Of a stretch of 6,528 nucleotides of DNA, positions 5,264-6,528 are shown one piece after another. The translations under genes were made by a program, and so were the position numbers. Numbering within the stretch: the first letter of the stretch is position 1; each line of letters begins with the position of its first letter. The notes under the pieces were generated by a model. That model saw only the letters and a program-made list of their open reading frames with translations. It had not been told where the DNA came from and did no database searches. Source of the DNA: Bryobacterales bacterium (lineage in GTDB: Bacteria > Acidobacteriota > Terriglobia > Bryobacterales > Bryobacteraceae); NCBI GenBank assembly GCA_025462985.1, contig JAOAPP010000780.1, positions 1 through 6,528 of the forward strand. The letters run 5' to 3'.

Positions 5264-6316
5264 ATGAAAAAAGCCCTAGTAGCAGGAGCGCTCGGCGTCA
5301 CCGGGCGGGCACTCGTCGATCATCTTATTTCTCGTGGCGATTGGGAAGTTATCGGACTATCTCGACGAAGCCCGGAATTTAGAACAGCCGCTAAATTCAT
5401 CTCTGGCGATCTTCTCGATCGGCCGAAACTCGAAGCCCAACTGGATGGGATTGGAGATATAACCCACGTCTTCTATGCTGCGCTTCAACCCGGAGGCAGT
5501 TTCTTCGGAGAGGTTGGCCCTAATTTGGCCATGCTTATGAATGCGATCGAAACCGTGGAGCGATTCTCCAGAAAGCTGCGAAAGGTGATTCTGGTCGAAG
5601 GAGTCAAATTCTATGGAGCCCACCTCGGTCCATTCAAGACGCCTGCCAAAGAAACCGATCCGCGCCATATGCCGCCGAACTTTTATTACGACCAAGAGGA
5701 TTACTTGAAGCAACGGTCAGCCGGGAGGACATGGTCCTGGACGGCATTGAGACCGTCCTGCATATGCGGGTTCGCGACTGGAAATCCCATGAACATCGCC
5801 ACCGTCATCGCCGTTTACGGTGCTCTGTGCAAGGAAATGCATGTGCCTTTTCGCTTTCCTGGTTCAACTGCTGCATACCACGCAATTATGGAGATGACGG
5901 ATGCAGAAATTTTGGCCAAAGCTATGGTCTGGACGGCGGAGAATGACCAGTGTGATGGACAAGCGTTCAATTTTACAAATGGAGATTTCAATCGGTGGGA
6001 GAATCTGTGGCCGGTACTCGCCGGATTTTTCAAGATGGAGTACGCGCGACCTCAACGCTTTCCCCTCGCGCAGTTCATGTCGGATAAAGAGCCGGTCTGG
6101 AAGACTCTGGTCAAGAAGCACGGACTTCTGGATTACTCCTTCGAAGATGCTGCGGCCTGGCCATTTGGGGAAGCCATCTTCAATCTCGATTATGACGTGA
6201 TGTCGGATACCACCAAGATACGGCGCTTCGGTTTCCACGAGTGGGTAGACACGGAAGAAATGCTGCTTCGAATCTTTGCACGGTTTCAAAAGATGCGATT
6301 TATTCCGTCGCACTAG
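5264..6316 (+). CDS. PRISE-family NADPH-dependent reductase (progesterone 5-beta-reductase/iridoid synthase-like SDR)
   Basis: A 350-residue cytoplasmic extended-SDR protein of full length. Cofactor motif GALGVTG at 8-14; SRR at 33-35 after the second strand, where Arg residues favour NADPH. The hallmark PRISE segments are all present: VEGVKFYGAHLGPFKTPAKETDP (112-133) with the conserved Lys115, and MPPNFYYDQEDYL (136-148) with the Tyr pair 141-142, one of which is the catalytic Tyr. ALRPSCICGF (161-170) matches the family's substrate-side strand. Characterised family members reduce activated C=C bonds (enones, 8-oxogeranial) using NADPH. The bacterial substrate here is unknown, and the protein may instead be annotated simply as NAD-dependent epimerase. 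The frame is open upstream to 5033, but that part overlaps the lipoprotein gene, so the ATG at 5264, 26 bases past the previous stop, is preferred. No Shine-Dalgarno is visible. Co-transcription with the lipoprotein gene is possible. Confidence 0.87.
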   Translation: MKKALVAGALGVTGRALVDHLISRGDWEVIGLSRRSPEFRTAAKFISGDLLDRPKLEAQLDGIGDITHVFYAALQPGGSFFGEVGPNLAMLMNAIETVERFSRKLRKVILVEGVKFYGAHLGPFKTPAKETDPRHMPPNFYYDQEDYLKQRSAGRTWSWTALRPSCICGFATGNPMNIATVIAVYGALCKEMHVPFRFPGSTAAYHAIMEMTDAEILAKAMVWTAENDQCDGQAFNFTNGDFNRWENLWPVLAGFFKMEYARPQRFPLAQFMSDKEPVWKTLVKKHGLLDYSFEDAAAWPFGEAIFNLDYDVMSDTTKIRRFGFHEWVDTEEMLLRIFARFQKMRFIPSH

Positions 6317-6359
6317 CCAAGAAATCCGGTGTCAGTCATTGTGCGAGTTCTTTGCCGCA

Positions 6360-6386
6360 GGGTGGAGGCAGAGGCTCCTCCAACCC
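6360..6386 (+). other. Imperfect hairpin downstream of the reductase gene
   Basis: GGGTGGAG (6360-6367) pairs with CTCCAACCC (6378-6386) as an 8-bp stem with one bulged A (6383) and a 10-base loop. It lies 44 bases after the reductase stop and ahead of the next reading frame. No T-run follows, so it is at best a weak terminator or a processing hairpin. Confidence 0.3.
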
Positions 6387-6410
6387 ACAAACGCCGGAAC
6401 AGAGATACCG

Positions 6411-6416
6411 TATAAG
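6411..6416 (+). promoter_or_regulatory. -10-like element for the right-edge gene
   Basis: TATAAG matches TATAAT at five of six positions and ends seven bases before the ATG at 6424. Transcription from it would begin at or next to the start codon. No clear -35 lies about 17 bases upstream. Its placement resembles the TACAAT element before the esterase at 318-323. Confidence 0.4.
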
Positions 6417-6423
6417 TAATTAC

Positions 6424-6528
6424 ATGAAGAACTATGACATCACCACCGGCGAAGACTTTGTTCTGCTCACATTGGCACATATCTGGCGCGCCGTTGCGGA
6501 AGGTCTCCGACTAGCCACCGAACCCTGG
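6424..6528 (+). CDS. Hypothetical protein, 5' part only (runs off right edge)
   Basis: An ATG opens a frame of 35 codons that remains open at the window end. It begins MKNYDITTGEDFVLLTLAHI and continues WRAVAEGLRLATEPW. I recognise no family. The first part resembles a helical cytoplasmic domain, with an amphipathic stretch around LLTLAHIWRAVAEGLRLA, and shows no signal peptide. The start is supported only by the -10-like TATAAG just upstream and by the absence of a competing start. There is no Shine-Dalgarno. With so little sequence it could be a chance frame. Confidence 0.4.
   Translation, partial: MKNYDITTGEDFVLLTLAHIWRAVAEGLRLATEPW

Noticed and set aside
5864..6313. Minus-strand frame of 149 codons
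   Set aside because: It is antisense to the C-terminal half of the PRISE reductase and is a codon-bias shadow.

Overview
The window looks like a stretch of a free-living soil or sediment bacterium with moderate-to-high G+C, most likely an Acidobacteriota member. The pointer is family recognition, not a computed match: the lipoprotein with PQQ-like propeller repeats and a 'CGGSSSS' mature N-terminus, and the bacterial PRISE-type reductase, are both styles I associate with Acidobacteriota genomes. There are no rRNA, tRNA, CRISPR or phage genes.

Layout from left to right. Positions 1-331 hold no gene I can assign. An exported alpha/beta-hydrolase esterase (332-1204, +) follows, with an extended -10 promoter element almost touching its start codon. 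Immediately downstream lies the decayed 3' half of a short-chain dehydrogenase (about 1250-1681, +), which has lost its Rossmann N-terminus and its catalytic YxxxK segment. Converging on it is an intact isochorismatase-superfamily gene (1721-2380, -) that has glycine where the catalytic cysteine normally sits. An IS630-family insertion sequence (2442-3459) follows, flanked by TA and bounded by imperfect 20-bp inverted repeats. Its transposase is dead: one frameshift in an A7 run, an internal deletion that removed the second catalytic Asp, and two in-frame stops. A 107-bp spacer rich in inverted repeats leads to a 555-residue putative lipoprotein with PQQ-like repeats (3570-5237, +). Twenty-six bases later begins a 350-residue NADPH-type reductase of the progesterone 5-beta-reductase/iridoid synthase (PRISE) family (5264-6316, +). 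A new reading frame opens at 6424 and runs off the right edge.

The intact genes do not form a recognisable single pathway. Three are probable small-molecule enzymes (esterase, isochorismatase-like hydrolase, enone-reductase-like protein) and one is a probable surface or periplasmic propeller. The centre of the window (1205-3459) is a decaying zone where two genes have suffered internal deletions and stops, as expected of an accessory region around an old IS insertion. I do not see a convincing new multi-gene system. The most useful leads are the cysteine-less isochorismatase-like protein, the bacterial PRISE reductase, the possible leaderless starts, and the folded leader ahead of the propeller lipoprotein.
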